Notes: generated from the sequence alone by a model not told the origin. DNA of 64,000 bases from Chitinophagaceae bacterium (GCA_025923075.1 JAICGN010000003.1:1-64000); one strand, 5' to 3'; positions 8,162 to 17,098 are shown, numbered from the stretch's first letter. Program-made: numbers and translations.

Positions 8162-9022
8162 ATGAAACGAAAAGCCTTTAGACGATTGCTGATTGGTTTT
8201 TTCATATTTATTACTGCCTGGGTGATATTAGCACAATGCACGATGAAACATCGTATAAATGACAATAAAGCAAAAGAAAAGTTTTCAAGGGCCGGAGTTT
8301 CGCTTACTACTGAAACTAAAAGGATAAATGGTTTTGATATACACTACGCAAAAACAGGTAATGATACATTTCCAACTCTATTTTTTGTACATGGCTCTCC
8401 GGATGGGTGGACCAGGTATGAAGAATTTATGCAGGATAAAGAATTGCTCTCCAGGTACAGAATGATCTCTATTGATCGTCCGGGTTTCGGTCACAGTCAA
8501 TTTGGCAATGCAAAAAATTTAGAAGATCAATCGAAGTTAATCAGTCCACTTGTAAGATCGATTAAGAATGGTAAGCCGATATATGCAGTTGGTCATTCTT
8601 ACGGGGGACCGGTAATTGTAAAATTGCAGGTGGATAACCAGGATCTGTTTGATGGTTTAGTGCTTCTTGCGGCTTCCGTTGATCCGAAGAAAGAAAAACC
8701 GGAGAAATGGAGGTACATAATGCAGGTGCCGCCATTAAAATATTTTTTGCCCGGTGCATTCAGACCAAGCAACACAGAACTTGTCTTCCTGAAAAACGAT
8801 TTAAAAGAATTAGATAAAGAATGGGAAAAGATCAGCTGTCCTGTTTGGATCCTTCACGGAGACAAAGACACCTATGTTCCTGTTGCCAATGCTGATTATG
8901 CAGAAAAGAAATTGACAAAAGCAAAGTCAGTTGAAGTCAAAATTTTACCGGATGCTGATCATTTCATTCCGAAAGAACGGTATGAGGAGGTTAAAGAAGT
9001 GTTGATGAACTTGCCTGTTTAA
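8162..9022 (+). CDS. Membrane- or lipid-anchored alpha/beta hydrolase
   Basis: A 286-aa alpha/beta hydrolase. It begins with a hydrophobic segment (about residues 9-25) ending LAQC, which could be a lipobox or a signal anchor. Catalytic triad candidates are Ser in GHSYGG, Asp in HGDKDTYVP, and His in DADHFIP; the oxyanion motif HGSPDGW precedes them. The substrate cannot be read from the sequence; small esters or lactones are usual for this group. It stands alone between a repeat region and a convergent GH3 gene. Confidence 0.85.
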   Translation: MKRKAFRRLLIGFFIFITAWVILAQCTMKHRINDNKAKEKFSRAGVSLTTETKRINGFDIHYAKTGNDTFPTLFFVHGSPDGWTRYEEFMQDKELLSRYRMISIDRPGFGHSQFGNAKNLEDQSKLISPLVRSIKNGKPIYAVGHSYGGPVIVKLQVDNQDLFDGLVLLAASVDPKKEKPEKWRYIMQVPPLKYFLPGAFRPSNTELVFLKNDLKELDKEWEKISCPVWILHGDKDTYVPVANADYAEKKLTKAKSVEVKILPDADHFIPKERYEEVKEVLMNLPV

Positions 9023-9353
9023 AAAAATGTCAAAATACAAATTCCAAACTCCAAACAAATTTCAAATCAAAAATTTTAAAATAATAGTTTGAAATTTTTT
9101 TACCGAAGCTTATTTCGATATTTGAGACCTGGGCAGATTTTTTAGTCTGTCATGTAAGTTGCCTGAATATATCCAGCACTACTGTGCGTATTGGAATGAG
9201 TGACTGACCGCCTGCTTACTACCTTGTTTAAAACTCAAGTAAACCTTCGTCAATGGAAATATTTTAGTTATAATTTCAATTTGCTTTCTATCTCAAGCAG
9301 CAGATTTTTGATTTTAAATTATTTGACATTTGGAACTTGACATTTGGAATTTC
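9023..9353. repeat. Convergent gap with CAAATTCC/GGAATTTG inverted repeat
   Basis: The 331-bp gap between convergent genes has a left arm (about 9031-9079) of CCAAACTCCAAACAAATTTC type and a right arm (about 9307-9352) of TTTGACATTTGGAACTTG type, roughly reverse complements. The same architecture recurs at 25996-26100 and 55043-55132. The middle (9080-9306) holds nothing I can identify. Confidence 0.5.
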
Positions 9354-12242
9354 TCACCTTATCGCCTCAATGATCGCATCCTGAATTTTACCTCTGACCA
9401 GCAACGATGAAAGCAAAGGATTATTTCTTGTCGGGTTTACCCTGTTAGAAAGGAAAATATAAACAAGATCATATTCCGGATCTACCCAGACACAGGTGCC
9501 GGTAAAACCCGTATGACCGAAAGTTTGTGGTGATGCAAGTAATGCAGGATAAGGTTCTTTGCGAGTTATATTGTCTTTCTCCGGCTTGTCGAAACCCAGT
9601 CCCCTGCGACTGTCCTTGCTATGATACTTTGTAAATAATTTAATTGTCTCCTCCTTTAGAAACCTTTCCCCGTTAAATGTGCCGCCATTTAACAGCATTT
9701 GATAAAGCATGGCCAGATCATACGCGTTGGAAAATAATCCGGCATGACCGGCAACACCACCAAACATGGAAGCTCCTTCATCATGTACATCGCCTTGTAT
9801 CAATTGTTGTCGAAAATGTTTTTCATATTCAGTAGGCACAATCGATCCCTCTTTCCAAAAACGTTCTCTGGGTTTGAACCCCGTCGTTCTCATTCCGATC
9901 CTGTTATAGAAAGTTTTGTGCACATACTGATCAAGTGTCATTCCCGTAAGCTGCTCGACAATTTTTCCAAGGAAAATAAAATCATTGTCACTATAAACAT
10001 AGCGACCTTGTCTACTCAAGGGACTTTGCAAAACTCGTTTTATCATCGTATCCTGCCAGTCATTTCGTATGTAGAGATTTTCTGCAACTCGTATGCTAAA
10101 ACCGGGCTTTGCGGTATCAGAATAAATTTGCGAATTGGGATTGCCGGTCGCCGTATCAATTGTTTCTCTATAAAACGGAATGAAGGGAACAAGCCCTGCC
10201 TCATGAAGCAATATATCTTCTATTTCAAGATCGGCTTTATCAGTGCCTTTTACCCAGGGCAGGTAGTCACCCAGCTTTTTTTTTAAACTGAGCTTGCCTT
10301 CCTCATAAAGCTTCATCACTGACACGGTAGTCGCGGAGATTTTTGTAACCGAAGCCAGATCATAAATGCTTTCAAGTGTAACGGGCTGAGAATTTTCAAA
10401 CGTATAATTACCAAAAGCCTGGTTGTAAATAATTTCCCCGTTTTGTAATGCCATTATTACACAACCCGGAAATGCTTTCTGAGAAATTGCATCGCTAACG
10501 ATTGAATCGATCGTTTGAACCATAAAAGCTCTTCTTTCCAATGGATCGGGTCTTTCAGTAGCTACCACATCAATACCAAAACCAGCAGGATAGCTGCAAA
10601 CCCTTACCGGTAATCTTCCTGATGCTTTGATTTTTCCTTTCAACAGATCAGCAGCTACCTTTCTTGTGACATTATCATCCTGGTAACAGGCAATTAGTGT
10701 ATTAGCCTTACAGAAATTTGAGGAGGCTAAAACATTCCCAAAAACAAGGGTTACACTATTCGCTTTATTGAGTCTGCGCCACAACGAAAGAGACGAATTG
10801 GTAATGCCATAATTGTTTGCAGGTCGGTTGCTGAAATTATGAATGCCAATTACCACTGCATCATACTTATCCATCACCTTTTCAAAAATTTCATCTGCTT
10901 TATCGTCTCCATCTTTCCATGAGAATAAGTAGGAGTCTGTTTTATAAGTGTCACTTAATGCTCTCCCAAAACTATTTATATCAGAATCACCAATGGCTAT
11001 ATAGGCTATCTTGTTATTTTTTTTCAAAGGCACTAAAACATTACCACTTGCCTGTTTCAGGACAGTAATAGTTTCTTTCGCCACTTTCAACCCGATAGCA
11101 TCCGTTTTCGCATTCAGATCACGAAGAAGATTTGTTGTTTCAATTGGTTTTAATTGGTTTAGTCCAAGCTGGTATTTTGCTTTTAAAACTTTTCTCACTT
11201 TTTCATCAATAGCAGCCCAGCTCAATTTATTCCCATCAATCGCTTTTTTTATCGCATCTATGGCATTTCCTACATCTTCAGGAAGACAAAGCATATCGTT
11301 ACCAGCAATCAAAGCCTCAACAGAAATAACTCCGCCCGGGAAATATTTTGCAACACCTTTCATCTCCAATGCATCAGTAAATGTGAGGCCGGTGAATCCA
11401 ATATCATCCCGTAGAACACCTGTGACAGTGTTTTTAGAAATAGAAGATGCACGATGTTCGCCTGCATCAATAGAAGGCACGGAAAGATGCGCCACCATTA
11501 CGCTTCCGATGCCTGCATTTATTAATTCACGAAAAGGTTTTAGCTCATTTGAATCAAGTTCAGCTCTCGTTTTATTTATCACTGGCAGATCAAGATGCGA
11601 GTCCACATCGACATCGCCATGCCCCGGGAAATGCTTGGCACAAGCCATGATACCAGCATCCTGCATTCCTTTCATATACGCAATACCAAACTTTATTACT
11701 TTATCCCTGTCTTCACCAAAAGAACGATAACCGATCACGGGATTGTTTGGATTATTATTGATATCAACGACGGGTGCATAGTTAACATGAATACCAAGCC
11801 GCTTGCATTGTGCACCAACTGCTAATCCCATTTCGTATACCAGGCGCTGATCATCCATGGCGCCAAGTGTAAGCTGGTAAGGAAATTTTGTAACACTATC
11901 GAGACGCATCCCAACACCCCATTCTCCATCGATCGTGATCATCAAGGGAGTTTTTGTCATGTGTTGATAGAAATTCGTGAGATTTGCCTGGCGTATCGGT
12001 CCACCCTGGAAAAAACATAATGCCCCAACATTGTATTGCTGAATATCGCTGGTCACTTTTGCAATATGATCCGGGCCAAGGTTTGAATGAGCTCTTATCA
12101 CCATCAGTTGTGCTATTCTTTGTTCTTTGGATAAAGAATTAAAAACACTGTCCACCCACTGATCAACAGAAAGCCTGCTGCTGTATTGAGAAAAAACAAC
12201 AGAAGAAGCCAGGAGCGACACAATAAACAATATTTTTTTCAT
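9354..12242 (-). CDS. Glycoside hydrolase family 3 / serine beta-lactamase-fold fusion
   Basis: A 962-aa secreted fusion with an N-terminal signal peptide (cleaved near VVFSQ). Residues ~25-360 form a GH3 catalytic domain of the NagZ/beta-N-acetylhexosaminidase type: KHFPGHGDVDVDSH carries the NagZ His/Asp pair, and TDALEM carries the nucleophile Asp. Residues ~390-560 look like the GH3 C-terminal domain. Residues ~580-962 form a class C beta-lactamase/EstB-like domain with SVTK (SxxK), YSD and HTG motifs. NagZ-type enzymes release GlcNAc from muropeptides, so the whole protein is probably a periplasmic peptidoglycan-recycling enzyme. The second domain may be a peptidase or esterase rather than a lactamase. 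Confidence 0.92.
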   Translation of the reverse strand: MKKILFIVSLLASSVVFSQYSSRLSVDQWVDSVFNSLSKEQRIAQLMVIRAHSNLGPDHIAKVTSDIQQYNVGALCFFQGGPIRQANLTNFYQHMTKTPLMITIDGEWGVGMRLDSVTKFPYQLTLGAMDDQRLVYEMGLAVGAQCKRLGIHVNYAPVVDINNNPNNPVIGYRSFGEDRDKVIKFGIAYMKGMQDAGIMACAKHFPGHGDVDVDSHLDLPVINKTRAELDSNELKPFRELINAGIGSVMVAHLSVPSIDAGEHRASSISKNTVTGVLRDDIGFTGLTFTDALEMKGVAKYFPGGVISVEALIAGNDMLCLPEDVGNAIDAIKKAIDGNKLSWAAIDEKVRKVLKAKYQLGLNQLKPIETTNLLRDLNAKTDAIGLKVAKETITVLKQASGNVLVPLKKNNKIAYIAIGDSDINSFGRALSDTYKTDSYLFSWKDGDDKADEIFEKVMDKYDAVVIGIHNFSNRPANNYGITNSSLSLWRRLNKANSVTLVFGNVLASSNFCKANTLIACYQDDNVTRKVAADLLKGKIKASGRLPVRVCSYPAGFGIDVVATERPDPLERRAFMVQTIDSIVSDAISQKAFPGCVIMALQNGEIIYNQAFGNYTFENSQPVTLESIYDLASVTKISATTVSVMKLYEEGKLSLKKKLGDYLPWVKGTDKADLEIEDILLHEAGLVPFIPFYRETIDTATGNPNSQIYSDTAKPGFSIRVAENLYIRNDWQDTMIKRVLQSPLSRQGRYVYSDNDFIFLGKIVEQLTGMTLDQYVHKTFYNRIGMRTTGFKPRERFWKEGSIVPTEYEKHFRQQLIQGDVHDEGASMFGGVAGHAGLFSNAYDLAMLYQMLLNGGTFNGERFLKEETIKLFTKYHSKDSRRGLGFDKPEKDNITRKEPYPALLASPQTFGHTGFTGTCVWVDPEYDLVYIFLSNRVNPTRNNPLLSSLLVRGKIQDAIIEAIR

Positions 12243-12293
12243 GCAAGTTGCTTGAGATAATCAACGTATTTTAGCAGCCCAAATTACGAAGAA

Positions 12294-14180
12294 TTGCCCG
12301 ACAAGATTTCATTATTACCCGATAACATTGCCAATCAGATTGCAGCCGGTGAAGTGATCCAACGACCTGCAAGTGCTGTTAAAGAATTACTTGAAAACGC
12401 AGTTGATGCCGGGGCTACAGAAATTAAACTTATTATTAACGATGCAGGAAAATCATTGGTGCAAGTTATCGATAATGGTGCTGGCATGAGCGAAACCGAT
12501 GCGAGGATGAGCTTTGAACGGCACGCAACTTCGAAAATCACAACGATCGAAGATCTCTTTCATATAAAAACGATGGGCTTTCGCGGAGAGGCGCTGGCCT
12601 CGATTGCTGCGGTGGCACAGGTAGAATTAAAAACAAGAAGGCTTCATGATGAAACAGGAATTTATATTGAAATTGAAAACAGTGTTGTAAAAAAACAGGA
12701 ACCTGTTGCCGCTTCTGAAGGAACCAGCATTGCGATGAAGAATTTATTCTTCAATGTTCCAGCCCGAAGAAATTTTTTAAAAAGCAATACTGCAGAGATG
12801 CGGCATATAGTCGATGAGTTTACACGGGTGGCACTAGCGTTCCCCCACGTATTTTTTTCCCTCACTGCAAATAACCAACAGATCTTCCACCTGGAGCCCG
12901 GCAATTTAAAACAACGTATTCTTCAACTGCTCGGCAATTATTATAATACAAAACTTGTAACAGTTAAAGAAGATACTGATTATATGAACATTTACGGGTT
13001 TGTGGGTAAGCCCGAGACCGCCAAAAAGACAAGGGGAGATCAATACTTTTTTGTTAATAATCGTTTTATCAAAAGTGCCTACCTGAACCACGCCGTAATG
13101 AATGCATACCAGGAAATGGTAACCAAAGACAGTTTTCCAATGTATGTGCTTTTTATTGACCTTGATCCGACCCAGGTAGATGTAAACGTGCACCCCACCA
13201 AACAGGAAATAAAATTTGAAGATGAAAAAATAGTTTATGCTTTTGTCCAGGCAGCGGTCAAGCATGCCTTGGCGCAGTTCAGCATTACTCCTACTTTGGA
13301 TTTTGACCTCGATGTCTCTATTCAGCAATTATCTTCGGTACAACAACCCTTCACTGAAGAACAAAAATCAGCAGCAGCTTCTACTTCGATCTTCAAAGGT
13401 TTTACTGAAAAAAATAAAGCCCATTTTATTGAACCAACAAATAGAAGTGAGCTGAGAAATTGGAGAGATTTTTATGAAAGCCGGGAGTCGGGAGTCAGGA
13501 GTCAGGAGTCAGGAGTTCGGAATTCGGAGTTCGGAAAAGAGAATGCTCAGTCGCCAGGTGAAGCTCCTTTTCCAATTCACCATTCACCTCCTGATAGCTA
13601 TCGGGACACCACTCATGATTCACGATTAACGCAACTTCATAATGAATACATTCTTTTCCAAACTGCGAAGGGTTTTATCCTGATCAACCAACAAGCAGCA
13701 CACGAAAGAATAATCTTTGAACGATTGCAGGAAGCGGCGAAAGGAAAAGCTGTAGCTACACAACGAAGCATGTTCCCTGTCACAATTGAATTAGCACCTG
13801 CTGATACGGTTTTATTACAGGAAATAATGGGGGATCTGCAACAGCTCGGCTATATGATCGAGCCATTTGGAAAAAACACTTTTGTTGTTCAGGGCACACC
13901 CGCGGATGTGACACAGGGCAATGAAAAACAGGTCATTGATTCTTTATTGGAACAATTCAAACACTTCAGTAATGATCTGAAATTTTCAAAACGAGAAAAG
14001 CTGATTCGTTCACTTGCATGGCAACAATCGATCAAAGCGGGAAGACAACTTTCCGAAAAGGAAATGGAAGCGTTGATTGAGGACCTCTTCAACTGCAAGC
14101 AACCTAACTCCGCGCCTAACGGCAACCCCACCTATTTAGAATTTAAGAAAGAACAGTTGGAGAAAATGTTTGGAGGCTAA
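12294..14180 (+). CDS. mutL: DNA mismatch repair protein MutL
   Basis: MutL couples mismatch recognition by MutS to strand removal. The N-terminal GHKL ATPase is complete (LLENAVDAGAT, DNGAGM, TMGFRGEAL) and is followed by the transducer domain to about residue 340. The linker (~345-450) contains repeat-derived sequence. The C-terminal dimerisation domain starts near 450. Its endonuclease motif, DQHA(x)2E(x)4E in nicking MutLs, reads NQQAAHERIIFE at 465-476, and the final CPHGRP-type motif reads APNGNP, so nicking activity is doubtful. The start is a TTG at 12294; no in-frame ATG precedes it. The stop codon lies in an inverted repeat. Confidence 0.95.
   Translation: MPDKISLLPDNIANQIAAGEVIQRPASAVKELLENAVDAGATEIKLIINDAGKSLVQVIDNGAGMSETDARMSFERHATSKITTIEDLFHIKTMGFRGEALASIAAVAQVELKTRRLHDETGIYIEIENSVVKKQEPVAASEGTSIAMKNLFFNVPARRNFLKSNTAEMRHIVDEFTRVALAFPHVFFSLTANNQQIFHLEPGNLKQRILQLLGNYYNTKLVTVKEDTDYMNIYGFVGKPETAKKTRGDQYFFVNNRFIKSAYLNHAVMNAYQEMVTKDSFPMYVLFIDLDPTQVDVNVHPTKQEIKFEDEKIVYAFVQAAVKHALAQFSITPTLDFDLDVSIQQLSSVQQPFTEEQKSAAASTSIFKGFTEKNKAHFIEPTNRSELRNWRDFYESRESGVRSQESGVRNSEFGKENAQSPGEAPFPIHHSPPDSYRDTTHDSRLTQLHNEYILFQTAKGFILINQQAAHERIIFERLQEAAKGKAVATQRSMFPVTIELAPADTVLLQEIMGDLQQLGYMIEPFGKNTFVVQGTPADVTQGNEKQVIDSLLEQFKHFSNDLKFSKREKLIRSLAWQQSIKAGRQLSEKEMEALIEDLFNCKQPNSAPNGNPTYLEFKKEQLEKMFGG
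13483..13640 (+). repeat. Repeat-derived segment within mutL linker
   Basis: The coding sequence contains tandem GGAGTC(A/G) units (13487-13515), GGAGTTCGGAATTCGG units, the palindrome CCTGATAGCTATCGGG (13590-13605) and a CTCATGATTCACGATTAACG segment. All resemble intergenic repeats seen elsewhere in this window, here read in frame as ESGVRSQESGVRNSEF and DSYRDTTHDSRLT. Confidence 0.75.
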
Positions 14181-14256
14181 GAGAGTAAAAGAGAGAAAGA
14201 GACAAAGAGTTGGCTCGGGATCTCTCTCGTACTCATTTTCTCCTTTCGCCTCTTAG
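14177..14256. repeat. CTAAGAG inverted repeat spanning mutL and PBP4 stop codons
   Basis: Left end CTAAGAG (14177-14183) and right end CTCTTAG (14250-14256) are exact reverse complements, joined by purine-rich GAGAGAAAGAG and pyrimidine-rich TCTCCTTTCGCC arms. The TAA of mutL (14178-14180) and the TAA of the convergent PBP4 gene (14255-14253) are both inside the termini. A related element lies at 16921-17098. Confidence 0.75.
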
Positions 14257-15587
14257 TATTTATTTCTGATTCCCTGGATAAATTGTTCCACCGATCTTCT
14301 TACAGCAGTTGATGAAGCCTGGTGGTTGTTGACCAATATAGAAAAGATGAGAAGCTTACCCTTTTTAGTATATAAAAACCCACTCAAAGCAACGACACCA
14401 GAGAGCGTTCCTGTTTTGACAAAAATAAAACTGCTGTCGGCTCTGTAATAGCTGGTGATCGTGCCTTCGCCGCCGGTTGGAAAAATGACTTTTATTCTTT
14501 CCATTCCAAATTCATTTTTCATTTTATTCAGAATAGAAACAAAATCCAGTGGAGTGAATAAATTGTAGCGGCTGAGACCGGAACCATCAGCCCATCTCGG
14601 TCGTTGAGGCAGATCTTTAAAATCTGTTTTTAACAATGTATCAATGATCTTTGTATCATTCATCACACCAAGCTTTTCATTACTCACCATTAATAAACTT
14701 TGTTCTGCAAAAAAATTATCGCTGCGGTGCATCATGGGTTTAAGGAGTGAATCGGTGAGTTGAGAGTGAAAAGTATTAAAATCGTTTTTTTCAACCTTGC
14801 TGACCAATCCTACTGTAAAAGGGATTTCTAAAGTATCTGAAAGAAGTTCGGCCTGAATCGAAGGAATCCAGTTAATAAAAGATTTACCCGTACTGAAGGG
14901 GATTACCTGGTTTTTATTATTGCCGTTATTTATTCTGAAATCGTTTGAATCTATTGCACGGGTAACGCTAAAACCAATGGCATTTGGGGTAGAGGAAACT
15001 CTTATTTGTTTATTAAAAAAGACAGGAACAACTATTACCCTATTATCCTGTAAATAAAAAGTTGCCGTATTCCCGTATATCGGGAAGGGACTCCTCTCGG
15101 CCATATAGGCTGCAGTGTAGTCATTCCACGACCAGCCGCTTCCCCATTTATCCCAAACAATATTGTTGGCAAGTAAAGAGCCGCTTTTGAATTTTTTTAT
15201 GAGTTCCATCGCTCTCGAAGAATTATAATCCGCGTGTAAAAAACTGGGATCACCTGTGGGCAAAATAATAATCTCACTATCATGAACCATATACCTGAAC
15301 CCCACCAAACTATCTCCCAAATATTTCATCGCAGCATAGCAAGTAGGGATCTTTGTATTGCTGGCCGGTACAAAATATTTATCGCCCTGGTAATTGTACC
15401 AGTACTTTCCAGATTCAGTATCATAAATGCTGATGCCTACATGTGCGGTAAGTAATGAACCGTCTTTAATAACCTTCTGTGCTGACTTTGAAATTTTTTG
15501 CTGGATAGAACAAGAAGAAAGCAAGAGACAACAGGCAATTGACAATAAGCAAAACCTGATTCTGTAGCTGAATTGAAAATTGAGCAT
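14253..15587 (-). CDS. dacB: D-alanyl-D-alanine carboxypeptidase/endopeptidase (PBP4 family)
   Basis: A 444-aa class C low-molecular-weight penicillin-binding protein. It trims or cuts D-Ala cross-links in peptidoglycan. Active-site motifs are visible: SNTK (SxxK) near residue 77, SDN (SxN) near 292, and KTGTL (KTG) near 393. The N-terminus is a lipoprotein signal ending LLLSSC, so it should be membrane anchored. The signal-peptide DNA contains TTGCC/TTGTC-type repeats similar to those in gldH. It converges on mutL, sharing the inverted repeat at the stop codons. Confidence 0.9.
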   Translation of the reverse strand: MLNFQFSYRIRFCLLSIACCLLLSSCSIQQKISKSAQKVIKDGSLLTAHVGISIYDTESGKYWYNYQGDKYFVPASNTKIPTCYAAMKYLGDSLVGFRYMVHDSEIIILPTGDPSFLHADYNSSRAMELIKKFKSGSLLANNIVWDKWGSGWSWNDYTAAYMAERSPFPIYGNTATFYLQDNRVIVVPVFFNKQIRVSSTPNAIGFSVTRAIDSNDFRINNGNNKNQVIPFSTGKSFINWIPSIQAELLSDTLEIPFTVGLVSKVEKNDFNTFHSQLTDSLLKPMMHRSDNFFAEQSLLMVSNEKLGVMNDTKIIDTLLKTDFKDLPQRPRWADGSGLSRYNLFTPLDFVSILNKMKNEFGMERIKVIFPTGGEGTITSYYRADSSFIFVKTGTLSGVVALSGFLYTKKGKLLIFSILVNNHQASSTAVRRSVEQFIQGIRNKY

Positions 15588-15618
15588 TGAATATTTATTG
15601 ATGAATAGCGAACAGAAT

Positions 15619-15657
15619 GTTGAAGAGTGCGACGCAACGGAAGTTTAATAGCAGCAC
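15619..15657 (+). repeat. Dispersed TTGAA-GCGACGCAACGGAAGTT repeat
   Basis: This copy reads GTTGAAGAGTGCGACGCAAC then GGAAGTTTAATAGCAGCAC. Related copies occur at 43797-43840 (+), 18171-18230 (-) and 6447-6484 (-, partial). All are intergenic. No ORF or known element is recognised in it. Confidence 0.65.
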
Positions 15658-15767
15658 TTCAGCTGGCAACACAGATTAAAAATAGCAACAAAAGAACTAT
15701 AGATAAAAATAGTGAATCTTTAAATCTAAGTCTCTCCGCCTTAGGCGGCGGACAGGGGGTTTGGTTT

Positions 15768-16910
15768 TTAACTTCTCTCCTGCGCTCTCAACCATCTTTC
15801 CGGGATCTCATTGCTGCTTGCCAGCAGGTAATCTTTATAACTACAGGCGATAAAACGTTTATCCGGCAGCTGCATCCACCAGCGACCCGTTTTCTTACTT
15901 TGGATAAAAGTTGTTTCCACTTCCGCAAATGCCATGTGGTATTCATTGAAAGATTCACGTTCATCGATCTTGGCTTCTTTTCTGCCACGGCTCCGACCAT
16001 CTAATAAATACCAAAGCATCTGGCTGATCTGTTTAGCTGTAAGATCATGCTGGTCCTTATCCGGATCATAACCATAAATACCGATTGTACTTACATTCGG
16101 ACTCATACCGGCATAACGCATCAGCACGCAGCTTTCTTCCCCATTAAAACCATTAGGCGAACCGGTAGTATTGGCCGGGGCATATGCGTAAGCCAGCGCA
16201 GAAATATCAAAACTGAATAACTGTGAATTGCGCAGCACAGGTTCCATTTCATCAATATTCTCTTTTACATGACCAACACGGAAACAATCAAAGCGCAGTT
16301 TATCCATTGTTTCCAGCATTCGGGGATGAACAAAATAACTTTGGAAACCGATATGATTATAATGACGAACATAATTCGGTTCGCCGGTCAGCATTTCCAT
16401 TAGAAAATTATCACATCGAAAATCAGAATCAAGATTGAGATCGATCAGCGCATCTACATTAGTTACTTCAATAATGGATTTGTTTTGCTCGTATGCATAA
16501 TACTGGGCAAGTGTAAGATCATGTGATCCGCCAAGAATAATCACAGTCTTTTTCTCATTGATCAATTCATTGATAACAGTTCGTAACGCAGCATAAGTAT
16601 CCACCAGACCCGCACCCTTGCGAAGATTGCCAAGATCAGCCAACCGAAGATCCTGGTGCCAAAAAAATAATTGATAAAACTGGCGGCGGATCGCATCAGG
16701 TCCCGCACTGTAAGCCAGGTGATGACCATTCCCTCTTTGCTCACCACAACCGATAAAGACAAGATCGGCATCGTCAACATCCGGAAAATTTTCTTCGTCA
16801 TGTACTTTTATATTGGAACCAATTGTGCCTTCCTTGTAACCCTGGTCAAAACTCAGTTCAGCCTTGCTTATTGGCGAAAGAAAGTCTGCAATATTTAGAA
16901 AATCTGACAT
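15768..16910 (-). CDS. Arginase/formimidoylglutamase-fold protein with altered metal site
   Basis: A 380-aa ureohydrolase-fold protein, of the kind usually annotated as formimidoylglutamase in Bacteroidota. The fold motifs are present but changed. GGSHDL keeps His130. The DAHxD motif reads DALID (D153, L155, D157). The SFDxDxxDP motif reads SFDISALAY (D235, S237). By alignment to arginase, the four ligands of metal A are kept, while the two ligands unique to metal B (His126 and Asp234 in rat arginase) are Leu and Ser. Hydrolysis of guanidino or formimino groups is therefore uncertain. No hut genes are adjacent. The function could be a single-metal or non-catalytic one. Confidence 0.8.
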   Translation of the reverse strand: MSDFLNIADFLSPISKAELSFDQGYKEGTIGSNIKVHDEENFPDVDDADLVFIGCGEQRGNGHHLAYSAGPDAIRRQFYQLFFWHQDLRLADLGNLRKGAGLVDTYAALRTVINELINEKKTVIILGGSHDLTLAQYYAYEQNKSIIEVTNVDALIDLNLDSDFRCDNFLMEMLTGEPNYVRHYNHIGFQSYFVHPRMLETMDKLRFDCFRVGHVKENIDEMEPVLRNSQLFSFDISALAYAYAPANTTGSPNGFNGEESCVLMRYAGMSPNVSTIGIYGYDPDKDQHDLTAKQISQMLWYLLDGRSRGRKEAKIDERESFNEYHMAFAEVETTFIQSKKTGRWWMQLPDKRFIACSYKDYLLASSNEIPERWLRAQERS

Positions 16911-16920
16911 AAGTGCAAGT

Positions 16921-17098
16921 TAAGCTAAGAGAATAAAAGAGAGAAGGAGAAAAAGAGCTAATGCGCTGCTGTTGAAAAGTTGTAAATGGCCGGGAACTAC
17001 TCTCCTTACCTCTTTTTTCCTTTGCCTCTTAGCTTATCTTTTTATCCTTCTCTCTTCCTTTCTTCTCTTTTTCTCCTTAGTGTCTTAGCTTATCTTTG
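16921..17098. repeat. CTAAGAG-type inverted repeat with duplicated right arm
   Basis: TAAGCTAAGAG (16921-16931) is the exact reverse complement of CTCTTAGCTTA (17026-17036). A second right arm ends TCTTAGCTTATCTTTG at 17083-17098. The arms are purine-rich on the left and pyrimidine-rich on the right, as in the 14177-14256 element. The second right arm contains the pheS -7 box. Confidence 0.7.
17091..17098 (+). promoter_or_regulatory. -7 promoter box of pheS within a repeat arm
   Basis: TATCTTTG is a perfect TAnnTTTG match ending six bases before the pheS ATG at 17105. It is the end of the repeat arm CTTAGCTTATCTTTG, and the upstream copy at 17029-17042 has CTTAGCTTATCTTT. Confidence 0.5.

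Noticed and set aside
9744-10286. 180-codon plus-strand frame
   Set aside because: It is antisense to the beta-lactamase-fold half of the well-supported GH3 fusion and shows no family features.
11011-11730. 239-codon plus-strand frame
   Set aside because: It is antisense to the GH3 catalytic domain, with Ser/Phe/Ile-rich composition typical of a shadow frame.
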